Of a DNA stretch of 64,000 nucleotides, positions 18,426-26,764 are shown in pieces. The position numbers and the translations under genes are program-made. Numbering within the stretch: position 1 is the stretch's first letter; every line of letters starts with the position of its first letter. Where the stretch lies: NCBI RefSeq assembly GCF_016107305.1, contig NZ_RCVR01000008.1, positions 124,001-188,000 of the forward strand, given 5' to 3'. Under the pieces are notes generated by a model. It saw only the letters and a list, made by a program, of their open reading frames with translations, was not told where the DNA came from and did no database searches. This DNA comes from Roseomonas sp. KE2513. Lineage in GTDB: Bacteria; Pseudomonadota; Alphaproteobacteria; Acetobacterales; Acetobacteraceae.

Positions 18426-18695
18426 ATGAACCGTCTCTCCCACCTCGTCCTGGCCGCGGGTCTCGTCCTTGGCCTCGGCGCGCTCGCTCCCGCCGCCCAT
18501 GCGGCCCCGGCCGCGGCGGCGCCGATGATCGGGACCGCGCTCGGCGGCGCGAACACTGGCCTGTTGGAGGATGTCCGTTACGTGACCCGCTGCCGCCCTG
18601 CGGTGGTCTATCGGCGGGACCGCAGGGGGCGGCCGGTGCAGGTGCGCCGCGAGGTGTGCCGCCGCGTCTGGGTCGGGCCTGGCCGCCGCTTCTGA
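18426..18695 (+). CDS. Small secreted basic protein of unknown function
   Basis: 89 residues. A signal peptide (MNRLSHLVLAAGLVLGLGAL, cleavage probably after AHA near residue 26) is followed by an alanine-rich stretch and an arginine-rich tail containing two cysteines (TRCRPAVVYRRDRRGRP...EVCRRVW), which could form a disulfide in the periplasm. I do not recognise the family. It stands alone between aqpZ and an ABC transporter operon. Confidence 0.65.
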   Translation: MNRLSHLVLAAGLVLGLGALAPAAHAAPAAAAPMIGTALGGANTGLLEDVRYVTRCRPAVVYRRDRRGRPVQVRREVCRRVWVGPGRRF

Positions 18696-18937
18696 TCGCC
18701 GGCTGGGCAGCGGTGCCCAGCTTCTGAGCGCTGTTGGGCCAGCGGACCTCTCCTGCCCGGCTGGCCCGGCTGGAAGGGCTGCGCTCCCGCCCGCCGATGG
18801 AAGAGGCGACTCGGCCCCTTCCACGTTGCGCTCACCGCACGTGGCATGGGCGTTGCTGGTCCTTAGGCATCGCCCAAAGCCGGGCTGATCCGCCGCGCCG
18901 GCCGCGCGCCGGCCGGCCAAGGGTGCGGGGACAGCGC

Positions 18938-19969
18938 ATGATGCCCACTCGCCGGATCTTACTGGCCCTTTCCGCCGCGGGGCTTGCCCGGCCGGCCCTG
19001 GCGCAGCGCCGGCCGATGGCGGCGGCGACGCAACTCGGCTGGCTCCGGAACGGCGAGTTCGCCCCGATCATGGTGGCGGAGGCGAAGGGCTTCTTCGAGG
19101 CGGAGGGCATCGCCCACCGCATCATGGATGGCGGGCCGGGGCGGAACCCCATCCCGCTGGTGGCGGCCGGGCAGGCGCAGTTCGGGCTGGCGACCTCGGG
19201 CATGCACCTCATCGCTGCCAAGGTGGCACGGGACCCGGTGGACGTGACGGCGGTGGGCGCGCTCTACCAGGAGAGCCCTTCGGCCTATCTTCGCCTCGCC
19301 AGCCCCGGCGATCCGGAGCCGACGCCGAAGGACCTCGCCGGGCGGACGATCGGCGTGCAGGCGGGGTCCGAATACTTTGTGCGCGCCATGTGCCGGCGGA
19401 ACGGGGTGGACGAGGGCAGGGTGAAGATCGTCACCGTGCAGGCGAATGCCGAGCCGTTGCTCATCGGCCGGGTGGACTTCTTCAGCGGTTGGGTGACGAA
19501 CCAAGCTTACCAGATCGAGCAGGAGGTCGCGAAGCCGGACGCGCCCGCCAACATCCGCGGCAAGACCTGGCAGGCGGTCCGGCTCTCCCGATGGGGGCTG
19601 CCCTCCTATGGCGACGTGATCTTCACGGCGACGAAGACCGCGCAGGAAAGCCCGGAGCTGGTGCAGGGCTACCTCAAGGCCGTTGCGCGAGCGGTGCGCT
19701 TCATTCTGGACAGCCCGCAGGAGGCGATCGGTATTGTCGCCCGCTTCCCCGGGCAGGTGGAGAATGCTGAGCGCCTGGCCTGGCGCTTCCGGGTGCAGAA
19801 CCCACTGCACAACTCCCCCGCGACCCAGGCGCACGGGGCGCTCTGGATGGAGCCCTCGGTCTGGGCGGACATGTCCACGGTGCTGCGGGAGGCGAACGAG
19901 ATCCCGCGCGACGTGCCGCCCGAGGCAATCATGACCACGCGCTTCCTGCCGGGGGCGAGCCCGGCCTGA
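18938..19969 (+). CDS. ABC transporter substrate-binding protein (NMT1/THI5/SsuA-like)
   Basis: 343 residues with a signal peptide ending ARPALAQ. The fold pattern is that of periplasmic proteins for sulfonates, nitrate or thiamine precursors (TQLGWLRNGEFAPIMVAEAKGFFEAEGI; GRTIGVQAGSEYF). It binds the solute for the following ATPase and permease. I chose the ATG at 18938; another ATG follows at 18941. The open frame extends further upstream without a credible product. Its stop overlaps the next start by one base (TGATG). The ligand cannot be read from sequence. Confidence 0.87.
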   Translation: MMPTRRILLALSAAGLARPALAQRRPMAAATQLGWLRNGEFAPIMVAEAKGFFEAEGIAHRIMDGGPGRNPIPLVAAGQAQFGLATSGMHLIAAKVARDPVDVTAVGALYQESPSAYLRLASPGDPEPTPKDLAGRTIGVQAGSEYFVRAMCRRNGVDEGRVKIVTVQANAEPLLIGRVDFFSGWVTNQAYQIEQEVAKPDAPANIRGKTWQAVRLSRWGLPSYGDVIFTATKTAQESPELVQGYLKAVARAVRFILDSPQEAIGIVARFPGQVENAERLAWRFRVQNPLHNSPATQAHGALWMEPSVWADMSTVLREANEIPRDVPPEAIMTTRFLPGASPA

Positions 19970-20721
19970 TGGCGGCGCCGATCCTCATCCGCGGGGTCTC
20001 GCGCCGGTTTGGGAACAGCCTCGCGCTGACGCCGGTGAGCCTCGAGATCCAGGCGGGGGAGTTCGTCGCGCTGATCGGGCCTTCCGGCTGCGGCAAGACC
20101 ACGCTGCTGCGGATCGTGGCGGACCTCGAGCAGCCGAGCACGGGCGAGGTGCGGATCGGAGAGGAGACGGCGGCGGGGGCGCGGCGCAAGCGGATGCTGG
20201 GCCTCGTTTCCCAGCGGCCGGCGGTGCTGCCCTGGAATACAGCGGCGGCGGACGTGGCCTTCACCCAGAAGGTGGCGGGGCGCGTGGGCTATCCGGCGGC
20301 CGGGCTGCTGCGGGAGTTCGGGTTGGGCGGGCACGAGGGCAAGCGGCCGGGCGAGCTGTCGGGCGGGATGCTCCAGCGGGTGAACATCGCCTCCGCCATC
20401 GCGCATGACCCGGCGGTGCTGCTGATGGACGAGCCCTTCTCGGCGTTGGACGAGATGAAGCGGGAGGAGCTGGGTGGCTGGTTCGACCGCGAGCTGGCGC
20501 GGCGGCCGAAGACGGTGCTGTTCGTCACGCATCACATTGACGAGGCGGTGCTGCTGGCGGACCGGCTGGTGGTGTTCTCCTCCTCACCCGGGCGGGTGCT
20601 GGACGTGGTGCGGGTGCCGGTGCCCCGGCCGCGCGACCCAGGCTTCCGGCGCGATCCGCGCTTCCTGGAGACGGCGGCGCATGTGCGGCGGCTTCTCTTT
20701 GGGGCGGAGGCGGCCGCATGA
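19969..20721 (+). CDS. ABC transporter ATP-binding protein (SsuB/TauB-like)
   Basis: 250 residues. Walker A GPSGCGKT, Q-loop SQRPAVLPW, signature LSGGMLQRV, Walker B VLLMDEPF and the H-loop FVTHHIDEA are all intact. It belongs to the nitrate/sulfonate/taurine ATPase group and powers the importer formed with the neighbouring permease. Overlaps of one base upstream and four downstream show tight coupling. Confidence 0.92.
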   Translation: MAAPILIRGVSRRFGNSLALTPVSLEIQAGEFVALIGPSGCGKTTLLRIVADLEQPSTGEVRIGEETAAGARRKRMLGLVSQRPAVLPWNTAAADVAFTQKVAGRVGYPAAGLLREFGLGGHEGKRPGELSGGMLQRVNIASAIAHDPAVLLMDEPFSALDEMKREELGGWFDRELARRPKTVLFVTHHIDEAVLLADRLVVFSSSPGRVLDVVRVPVPRPRDPGFRRDPRFLETAAHVRRLLFGAEAAA

Positions 20722-21518
20722 GCGGGGCGGATGCGGTCCGGGTGCCGGCGGAGGCGCGGTGGGCAGGCGTGCTGCGGGCGATGGCCGGGCCGTTGCTGCG
20801 CGGGCTGCTGCCGGTCGGGTCCATCCTCGGGTTATGGTATCTCGCGATCCTCACCTCGGGCCTGCCAGCCTTCGTGATCCCGCGGCCGGAGCGGGTGCTG
20901 GAGACGCTGGTGGAGGACCGGGCCTTCATCGCCTTCCACCTGCTCTCCACCCTAGAGGTGGCGGCGCTGGGGCTGCTCGTGGCCAATGTCGCGGGCGTGG
21001 GGCTGGCGGTGCTGTTCGACAGTCTGCCCTTCACGCGACCCCTGCTGATGCCGGCGGCCATCACGCTGCGCAACGTGCCCTATGTGGCGCTGGTGAGCGT
21101 GCTGATGCTGGCGATCGGGGACACCACGGGCTCGAAGGTGGCGGTGGTGGCGCTGTCCGGCTTCTTCCCGGTGCTGGTGAATACGATGCAGGGGCTGCGG
21201 GCGGCGGATACGGTATTGCTGGACCGCATGCGGATCCTGAATGCGGGCTGGTGGGAGACCTTCCGCCTCGTGCGGCTACCCTTCGCGGTGCCGTCGATCG
21301 TTGCGGCGCAGCAGATCGCGGGGACTTCCTCCATCATCGTGGCGATCAGCGCGGAATGGATGATTTCCTCGGAGGGGCTGGGTTACGTGATCAACCGGGC
21401 GATGCAGACCTATCGTGGCGACCAGGTCTATGCCGTGGCGCTGATCGCGACCGGGCTTTCGCTGGTGGTTTACGCCCTGGTGCAGCGGCTGGGGCGGTGG
21501 TTCGACTGGCGGCGCTGA
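20718..21518 (+). CDS. ABC transporter permease (SsuC/TauC-like)
   Basis: 266 residues with about six membrane helices and the binding-protein-dependent permease signature including the EAA-like loop (VLLDRMRILNAGWWETFRLVRLP). It begins with ATGA overlapping the ATPase stop. Together with the two preceding genes it forms a complete importer. The oxygenase gene 40 bases downstream probably acts on the imported compound. Confidence 0.92.
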   Translation: MSGADAVRVPAEARWAGVLRAMAGPLLRGLLPVGSILGLWYLAILTSGLPAFVIPRPERVLETLVEDRAFIAFHLLSTLEVAALGLLVANVAGVGLAVLFDSLPFTRPLLMPAAITLRNVPYVALVSVLMLAIGDTTGSKVAVVALSGFFPVLVNTMQGLRAADTVLLDRMRILNAGWWETFRLVRLPFAVPSIVAAQQIAGTSSIIVAISAEWMISSEGLGYVINRAMQTYRGDQVYAVALIATGLSLVVYALVQRLGRWFDWRR

Positions 21519-21558
21519 TCCCCGGCCAGGGGACGGCCGCCACGCAGGGAGAAGGGTG

Positions 21559-22569
21559 ATGAACGAAGTGAAACCGGCTGGGAGCGTTCCCGCAATCGAC
21601 GTGTCGGGGCTCTATTCCTCGGACCCGGCGGTGAAGGCGCGGGTGGCGGCCGAGATCGGGGCGGCCTGCGATTCCATCGGCTTCTTTTACGCCGTGAACC
21701 ATCACGTGCCCGTGGAAGTAATGGAGGAGGCCTATCGGAAGAGCGGGGAGTTCTTCGCGCTGCCGATGGAGGAGAAGATGAAGATCGCCTCCGACCGGAA
21801 CAACCGCGGGTATCGCGGGATGGACGACGTGGTCCACAAGAGCGGCCAGCGCTTCGCGCGCGACGCCTTCGACCTCGGCTATCCCGTCTCGGCCGACGAC
21901 CCGGAGGTGCTGGCGGGCACGCCGCTCTACGCGCCCAACAAGTGGCCGGAACTGCCGGGCTTCGAGGCGGCGCTCTCGGCCTATTACCAGGGGTGCCTAG
22001 AGGTGGGGCTGAAGATCCTGGAGGGCTTCGCGCTCTACCTCGGGAAGGAGGAGAACTTTTTCTCGAAGCACTTCAGCAAGCCCGTCGCGGACATGGTCGT
22101 CAATCACTATTACGGCCACGAGCAGGCGCTGAGCCTGGGAGCGGGCGAGGTGGCCTCGGGCGCGCATACGGACCACGGGATCATCACCATCCTCTGGCAG
22201 GATGACTCCGGCGGGCTGCAGGTGATGGACGCGGAGGGGAACTGGCTGCCGGTGCCGCCGATCCGCGGCAGCTACGTCATCAACGTGGGCGAGCTGATGA
22301 AGCGTTGGACCAACGGGCGCTTCAAGGCGACGATCCACCGGGTGATCCACACGAAGAACACGGACCGGATCTCCATGCCGCTGTTCTGCAACCCGGATTT
22401 CCGCACCATGGTCGATCCGCGCCAGCTGGGCGTGCCGGATGCGGAGGTGAAGTATCCGCCGATCCTCTCCGGGGATTTCCTCGTGTCGCGCTTCCAGTCC
22501 ACGCGGAAGCTCTGGGGGGCGGAGAACAAGGGGAAGGACGACAAGGCCATCGAGATGGCGGCGGAGTAG
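21559..22569 (+). CDS. 2-oxoglutarate/Fe(II)-dependent oxygenase, isopenicillin N synthase family
   Basis: 336 residues. An N-terminal DIOX_N domain (VPAIDVSGLY...SIGFFYAVNHHV) precedes the double-stranded beta-helix. Iron ligands His203, Asp205 (GAHTDHG) and His260 (ATIHRVIH), and a 2-oxoglutarate-binding RIS motif near residue 270, are present, so it should be active. The ATG at 21559 has GGAG seven bases before it; a GTG just upstream is less likely. It is the last gene of the transporter operon, which suggests oxidative use of the imported compound. The substrate is unknown. Confidence 0.88.
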   Translation: MNEVKPAGSVPAIDVSGLYSSDPAVKARVAAEIGAACDSIGFFYAVNHHVPVEVMEEAYRKSGEFFALPMEEKMKIASDRNNRGYRGMDDVVHKSGQRFARDAFDLGYPVSADDPEVLAGTPLYAPNKWPELPGFEAALSAYYQGCLEVGLKILEGFALYLGKEENFFSKHFSKPVADMVVNHYYGHEQALSLGAGEVASGAHTDHGIITILWQDDSGGLQVMDAEGNWLPVPPIRGSYVINVGELMKRWTNGRFKATIHRVIHTKNTDRISMPLFCNPDFRTMVDPRQLGVPDAEVKYPPILSGDFLVSRFQSTRKLWGAENKGKDDKAIEMAAE

Positions 22570-22578
22570 CGGCGTCTT

Positions 22579-22601
22579 GGGGCGGCGAGTGGTGCCGCCC
22601 C
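22579..22601 (+). terminator. Terminator after the transporter-oxygenase operon
   Basis: GGGGCGGC (22579-22586), loop of seven, GCCGCCCC (22594-22601): a perfect 8-bp stem 9 bases after the oxygenase stop. No clear T-run follows. Confidence 0.5.
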
Positions 22602-22696
22602 GGTCTCTGCTTGCGCGGCGGCCCCTATCCGGCGATTGACAGTTCCGTGACGCGGCCCTACCCCGCCGCGCCCCGTCCCGGAAGGTGTGTCCAAGA

Positions 22697-23656
22697 ATGG
22701 CTCTCGCGCTCGTTTTCCCTGGCCAGGGCAGTCAGGCCGTCGGCATGGGCCGTGACCTCGCCGCCGCCTTTCCGGCCGCCCGGGAGGTCTTCGAGGCGGT
22801 GGACGAGACGCTGAAGCAGCACCTCACCCGCTTGATGTTCGAGGGGCCCGCGGAGGATCTGACCCTTACGTCCAATGCCCAGCCGGCGCTGATGGCGGTC
22901 TCGCTCGCGGTGCTGCGGGTGCTGGAGGCCGAGGGGGGCTTCGATGTTCGCGGACGCGTGGCGCTCGTCGCCGGGCACTCACTGGGGGAATACAGCGCAT
23001 TGGCGGCAGCCGGGGCCTTCGACGTGCCGCAGGCGGCACGGCTGCTGCGCCTGCGGGGCGATGCCATGCAGGCGGCGGTGCCCGCGGGGACCGGGGCGAT
23101 GGCGGCGCTGCTGGGTGCGGAGATGGAGCAGGCGCGGGCGATCTGCGCGCGCGCCGCGGTTGATCCCGTGACGGATGAGAAGGCGGTGGTGGAGGCCGCC
23201 AACGATAATGGTGGCGGGCAAGTGGTGATCTCCGGCCACAAGGCGGCGGTGGAACGGGCGGTGGAGATCGCCAAGGGCGAGGGCATCCGGCGCGCGATGC
23301 TGCTTCCGGTTTCGGCACCCTTCCACTCCTCGTTGATGGGCCCGGCGGCGGATGCCATGGCCGAGGCGCTGGAGCGCGACCCGCCGCGGGCGCCCGCCGT
23401 GCCGGTGGTGGCGAACGTGACGGCGGCCAAGGCGACCGACCCGGAAAGCATCCGGGACCTGCTGGTGCGGCAGGTGACGGGCACCGTCCGCTGGCGCGAA
23501 TGCGTGGCCGCCATGGTGGAGATGGGCTGCGACACCTTCGTGGAGGTGGGCTCGGGCAAGGTGCTGACGGGACTGATGAAGCGGAATGCGCCGGACGCGA
23601 AGGCCATGGCCTGCGGCACTCCGGCCGAGATCGAGGCGGTGCTGCGCGCGCTGTGA
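22697..23656 (+). CDS. fabD: Malonyl-CoA:ACP transacylase
   Basis: 319 residues. FPGQGSQ near the N-terminus, the nucleophilic serine in GHSLGEYSAL and a distal catalytic His (PFHSSLM) define FabD, which loads malonyl groups onto ACP. The ATG at 22697 begins MALALVFPGQGSQ; a GTG at 22685 would add four residues. First gene of the fab cluster, after a gap of about 125 bases that could contain its promoter. Confidence 0.96.
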   Translation: MALALVFPGQGSQAVGMGRDLAAAFPAAREVFEAVDETLKQHLTRLMFEGPAEDLTLTSNAQPALMAVSLAVLRVLEAEGGFDVRGRVALVAGHSLGEYSALAAAGAFDVPQAARLLRLRGDAMQAAVPAGTGAMAALLGAEMEQARAICARAAVDPVTDEKAVVEAANDNGGGQVVISGHKAAVERAVEIAKGEGIRRAMLLPVSAPFHSSLMGPAADAMAEALERDPPRAPAVPVVANVTAAKATDPESIRDLLVRQVTGTVRWRECVAAMVEMGCDTFVEVGSGKVLTGLMKRNAPDAKAMACGTPAEIEAVLRAL

Positions 23657-24135
23657 GCGGCGTGTCACGCATTACCGTCGAGGAGGCGCCCGGCCCCTTC
23701 GAGCGGGACCAGGTCGGGCGGGACGAGGTCTGGTCGGGGCTGCTGGCCTTTAACGAGGCCGCGTCCGGGCCGGGCTCCTTCGCCTCCCGACCGCTCAGCG
23801 TGCTGCTGCGGGACGAGGCTGGGGCGGTGCTCGGCGGGCTGGTCGGGCGGAGCTATTCCGGCTGGCTCTATGTCGAGTTGTTCCACATCCCGGAGGCGCA
23901 TCGCCGCGCAGGGCTCGGGCGGGAGATGCTGACGCTCGCCGAGCGCGAGGCGGTGGCGCGGGGCTGCGTCGGTGTGCGGCTGGAGACCTATTCCTTCCAG
24001 GCGCCGGGGTTCTATGCCCGCATGGGCTACACGGTGGTGGGAAGGTTGCGCGACTGCCCGCCGGGCCATACCCGCTTCTCACTCGCCAAGCGCCTCGATG
24101 GCGTGCCGCTGGAGGAATTTGCATGTTCGACCTGA
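23653..24135 (+). CDS. GNAT family N-acetyltransferase inserted in the fab cluster
   Basis: About 160 residues. The acetyl-CoA motif region HRRAGLGREMLTLAEREAVARG matches the GNAT motif A (R/Q-x-x-G-x-G/A), followed by a typical FYARMGYTVVGRL end. The substrate is unknown. It probably starts at GTG 23653, overlapping the fabD stop by four bases; another GTG lies at 23662. Its end overlaps fabG by 13 bases, so it is tightly built into the operon, where fabD and fabG are usually adjacent. Confidence 0.85.
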   Translation: MSGVSRITVEEAPGPFERDQVGRDEVWSGLLAFNEAASGPGSFASRPLSVLLRDEAGAVLGGLVGRSYSGWLYVELFHIPEAHRRAGLGREMLTLAEREAVARGCVGVRLETYSFQAPGFYARMGYTVVGRLRDCPPGHTRFSLAKRLDGVPLEEFACST

Positions 24136-24860
24136 CCGGGAAGTCCGCCCTCGTCACCGGGGCCACGGGGGGGATCGGCGCCGCCATCGCCCGGGCCCTG
24201 CACGCCCAGGGGGCGCGGGTGGCGCTGACCGGTCGGCGGGAGGCGGAGCTGGCCTCGCTGGCGGAGGAGTTGGGGGAGCGCGCCTTCGTGGCCGCCGCCG
24301 ACCTTTCCGACCCCGCGGCGCCGGCCGCGCTGGTCGAGAAGGTTGAGGCGGAGTTCGGGTCGCTCGACATCCTCGTGAACAACGCGGGGCTGACGCGGGA
24401 CGGGCTGGCGCTGCGGATGGGCGACAAGGACTGGTCCGATGTGATCGAGGTGGACCTGAGCGCGCCCTTCCGCCTCGCGCGCGCCAGCTTGCGTGGGATG
24501 ATGAAGCGGCGCTCGGGCCGGATCATCTCCATCGCCTCCATCGTGGGCGTAACAGGCAATCCGGGTCAGGCTAACTACGCGGCGGCCAAGGCGGGGCTGA
24601 TCGGCATGAGCAAGGCGCTGGCCCAGGAGGTGGCACCGCGCGGCGTGACGGTGAACGTGGTGGCGCCCGGCTTCATCCGGACCGCCATGACGGACGCGCT
24701 GAACGACGCGCAGAAGGCGGCGCTGATGGGGCGGATCCCGCTGGGGAAGATGGGGGCGGTGGAGGATATCGCGGCCGCGGTCGCCTATCTCGCCTCCGAC
24801 GAGGCGGCCTGGGTGACGGGGGTGACCCTGCACGTCAACGGCGGCATGGCAATGATCTGA
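24123..24860 (+). CDS. fabG: 3-oxoacyl-ACP reductase
   Basis: 245 residues, an SDR enzyme with TGATGGIG for NADPH binding, NNAG, and catalytic Ser-Tyr-Lys (SIVGVTGNPGQANYAAAKAG). It reduces 3-oxoacyl-ACP in each round of fatty acid elongation. It overlaps the GNAT gene upstream. Its place between fabD and acpP supports fabG over other SDRs. Confidence 0.95.
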   Translation: MFDLTGKSALVTGATGGIGAAIARALHAQGARVALTGRREAELASLAEELGERAFVAAADLSDPAAPAALVEKVEAEFGSLDILVNNAGLTRDGLALRMGDKDWSDVIEVDLSAPFRLARASLRGMMKRRSGRIISIASIVGVTGNPGQANYAAAKAGLIGMSKALAQEVAPRGVTVNVVAPGFIRTAMTDALNDAQKAALMGRIPLGKMGAVEDIAAAVAYLASDEAAWVTGVTLHVNGGMAMI

Positions 24861-25055
24861 GCGGCCTCGGCAGGGTGGGCCTTGATCGGGACAGGCGAGG
24901 CATCATCCTGTTGCACGGGCCGATGCTTGGTCTAGGCCCCCGGTAAAGGGCGTGCTAAGGCCCGCGCCCTGCGTTCGGGCGTTAAGCAAGGCTTACTGCC
25001 CGGCCGGCAATGGGGATTTCCGGCGGTTTCCCGCCATCAGGAGAGAGCAAGCGCG

Positions 25056-25295
25056 ATGAGCGAAACCGCCGAGAAGGTGAAGAAGATCGTGGTCGAGCAC
25101 CTCGGCGTCGAGGAGGCCAAGGTGACCCCGGAGGCTTCCTTCATCGACGACCTGGGCGCGGACAGCCTGGACACGGTCGAGCTGGTGATGGCCTTCGAGG
25201 AGGCCTTCGGCGTCGAGATCCCAGACGATGCGGCCGAGAAGATCACGACGGTCGGCGACGCGATCACCTATATCGACGCGCACAAGACGGCCTGA
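25056..25295 (+). CDS. acpP: Acyl carrier protein
   Basis: 79 residues, acidic and four-helical. Ser37 in [10 protein letters not shown] is the phosphopantetheine attachment site. It carries growing acyl chains for all fab enzymes. The nearly 200-base gap upstream suggests an additional promoter for this highly expressed gene, and a hairpin follows the stop. Confidence 0.97.
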   Translation: MSETAEKVKKIVVEHLGVEEAKVTPEASFIDDLGADSLDTVELVMAFEEAFGVEIPDDAAEKITTVGDAITYIDAHKTA

Positions 25296-25310
25296 ACGGC
25301 CGGTTGGGGA

Positions 25311-25344
25311 GGGGGCGGCCATCCGGCCGGCTCCGCCCCCTTTC
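25311..25344 (+). terminator. Hairpin with T-tract between acpP and fabF
   Basis: GGGGGCGG (25311-25318) pairs with CCGCCCCC (25333-25340); a GGCC/GGCC pair lies inside the loop and TTTC follows. It probably terminates most acpP transcripts while some continue into fabF, which would help raise ACP above the enzymes. Confidence 0.6.
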
Positions 25345-25430
25345 AAACGGAGGCGCCAGGCGGGCCCGGATGACCGGGCACCGCCCGGACCCGGATCAAG
25401 GCCGGGCGGGGGCGCGGAGGAGTAGCGAGA

Positions 25431-26714
25431 GTGTTCGGTCAGCTCAGGGCCCCGCGCCGCGTCGTCGTCACCGGAATGGGCATCGCATGCCCGCTCGGGC
25501 TGGGAGTGGAGCGCGTGTGGAAGCGCATGCTGGGCGGTGAGTCCGGCATCTCCGCGATCCAGTCGTTCGATGTCTCCAATATCCCGGCCAAGATCGCCGG
25601 CACCGTGCCGAACGGCACGAAGGCCGATGGCGGGCTGGACCTGGCCGAGTGGATCCCGGTTAAGGACCAGAAGAAGATGGACCGCTTCATCCAGCTCGCG
25701 CTGGTGGCGGCGACCGAGGCGGTGGAGGATTCCGGCTGGGTTCCCGAGAGCGAGGATGACCGCCACGCCACGGGCGTGATGATCGGTTCCGGCATCGGCG
25801 GGCTGCAGACGATCTACGAGGCCTCGCTGCAGATCGCGGCGGGCAAGCACCGGCGGCTCTCTCCGTTCTTCATTCCTTCCGCGCTGATCAACCTCGCCTC
25901 CGGGCATGTCTCGATCAAGTACGGGTTCAAGGGGCCGAACCACTCGGTGGTGACGGCCTGCGCGACCGGCGTGCACGCGCTGGGCGATGCCGCGCGGCTG
26001 ATCGCGCTCGGCGACGCCGACGTGATGGTGGCCGGCGGCGCCGAGGCGGCCGTGAGCGAGCTGGGCATGGCGGGCTTCGCTGCCTCCCGCGCGCTGTCCA
26101 CAGCCTTCAACGACGAGCCGGCCAAGGCTTCCCGCCCCTGGGACAAGGACCGCGACGGCTTCGTCATGGGCGAGGGCGCGGGCGTGCTGGTGCTCGAGGA
26201 GTACGAGCACGCGAAGAAGCGCGGCGCCAAGATCTATGGCGAGGTGATCGGCTACGGCATGTCCGGCGACGCCTATCACATCACCGCCCCGGCTGAGGGA
26301 CATGAGGGCGCCTTCCGGGCGATGACGGCCTGCCTGAAGTCGGCGGGCGTCGGCACGGGCGACATCCAGTACATCAACGCGCACGGCACCAGCACGCCGC
26401 TCGGCGACGATTTGGAGCTGCAAGCGGTGGAGCGGCTGTTCGGGGATGACGCCAAGAGCGTGGCCATGTCCTCAACCAAGTCGGCGATCGGGCATCTGCT
26501 CGGGGCTGCGGGCGCGGTGGAGGCGATCTTCTCGCTGCTGGCCATCCGCGACGCCGTGGCGCCGCCGACGCTGAACCTGCACGAGCCCTCGACCCCTTCG
26601 TCGATCGACCGGGTGGCGAACGAGGCGCAGCCGCGGAAGATCGAGGTGGCGCTGTCCAACTCCTTCGGCTTCGGCGGGACGAACGCTTCCATCCTGTTCA
26701 AGGCAGCGGCCTGA
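25431..26714 (+). CDS. fabF: 3-oxoacyl-ACP synthase II
   Basis: 427 residues. The condensing-enzyme triad is present: Cys in VTACATG, His in NAHGTST and His in SAIGHLLGAAGAVE. It elongates acyl-ACP chains. The start is a GTG with GGAGGAG upstream at 25415-25421. It lies between acpP and mltG, the usual alphaproteobacterial order. Confidence 0.96.
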   Translation: MFGQLRAPRRVVVTGMGIACPLGLGVERVWKRMLGGESGISAIQSFDVSNIPAKIAGTVPNGTKADGGLDLAEWIPVKDQKKMDRFIQLALVAATEAVEDSGWVPESEDDRHATGVMIGSGIGGLQTIYEASLQIAAGKHRRLSPFFIPSALINLASGHVSIKYGFKGPNHSVVTACATGVHALGDAARLIALGDADVMVAGGAEAAVSELGMAGFAASRALSTAFNDEPAKASRPWDKDRDGFVMGEGAGVLVLEEYEHAKKRGAKIYGEVIGYGMSGDAYHITAPAEGHEGAFRAMTACLKSAGVGTGDIQYINAHGTSTPLGDDLELQAVERLFGDDAKSVAMSSTKSAIGHLLGAAGAVEAIFSLLAIRDAVAPPTLNLHEPSTPSSIDRVANEAQPRKIEVALSNSFGFGGTNASILFKAAA

Positions 26715-26722
26715 GCCGCGCT

Positions 26723-26745
26723 GCCCCGGGGCCGACCGCCGGGGC
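26723..26745 (+). terminator. Weak hairpin between fabF and mltG
   Basis: GCCCCGG (26723-26729) and CCGGGGC (26739-26745) form a 7-bp stem with a 9-base loop. With only 50 bases between the genes, it may attenuate rather than stop transcription. Confidence 0.3.
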
Positions 26746-26764
26746 TTGAGGGGACCGGCCGCCC

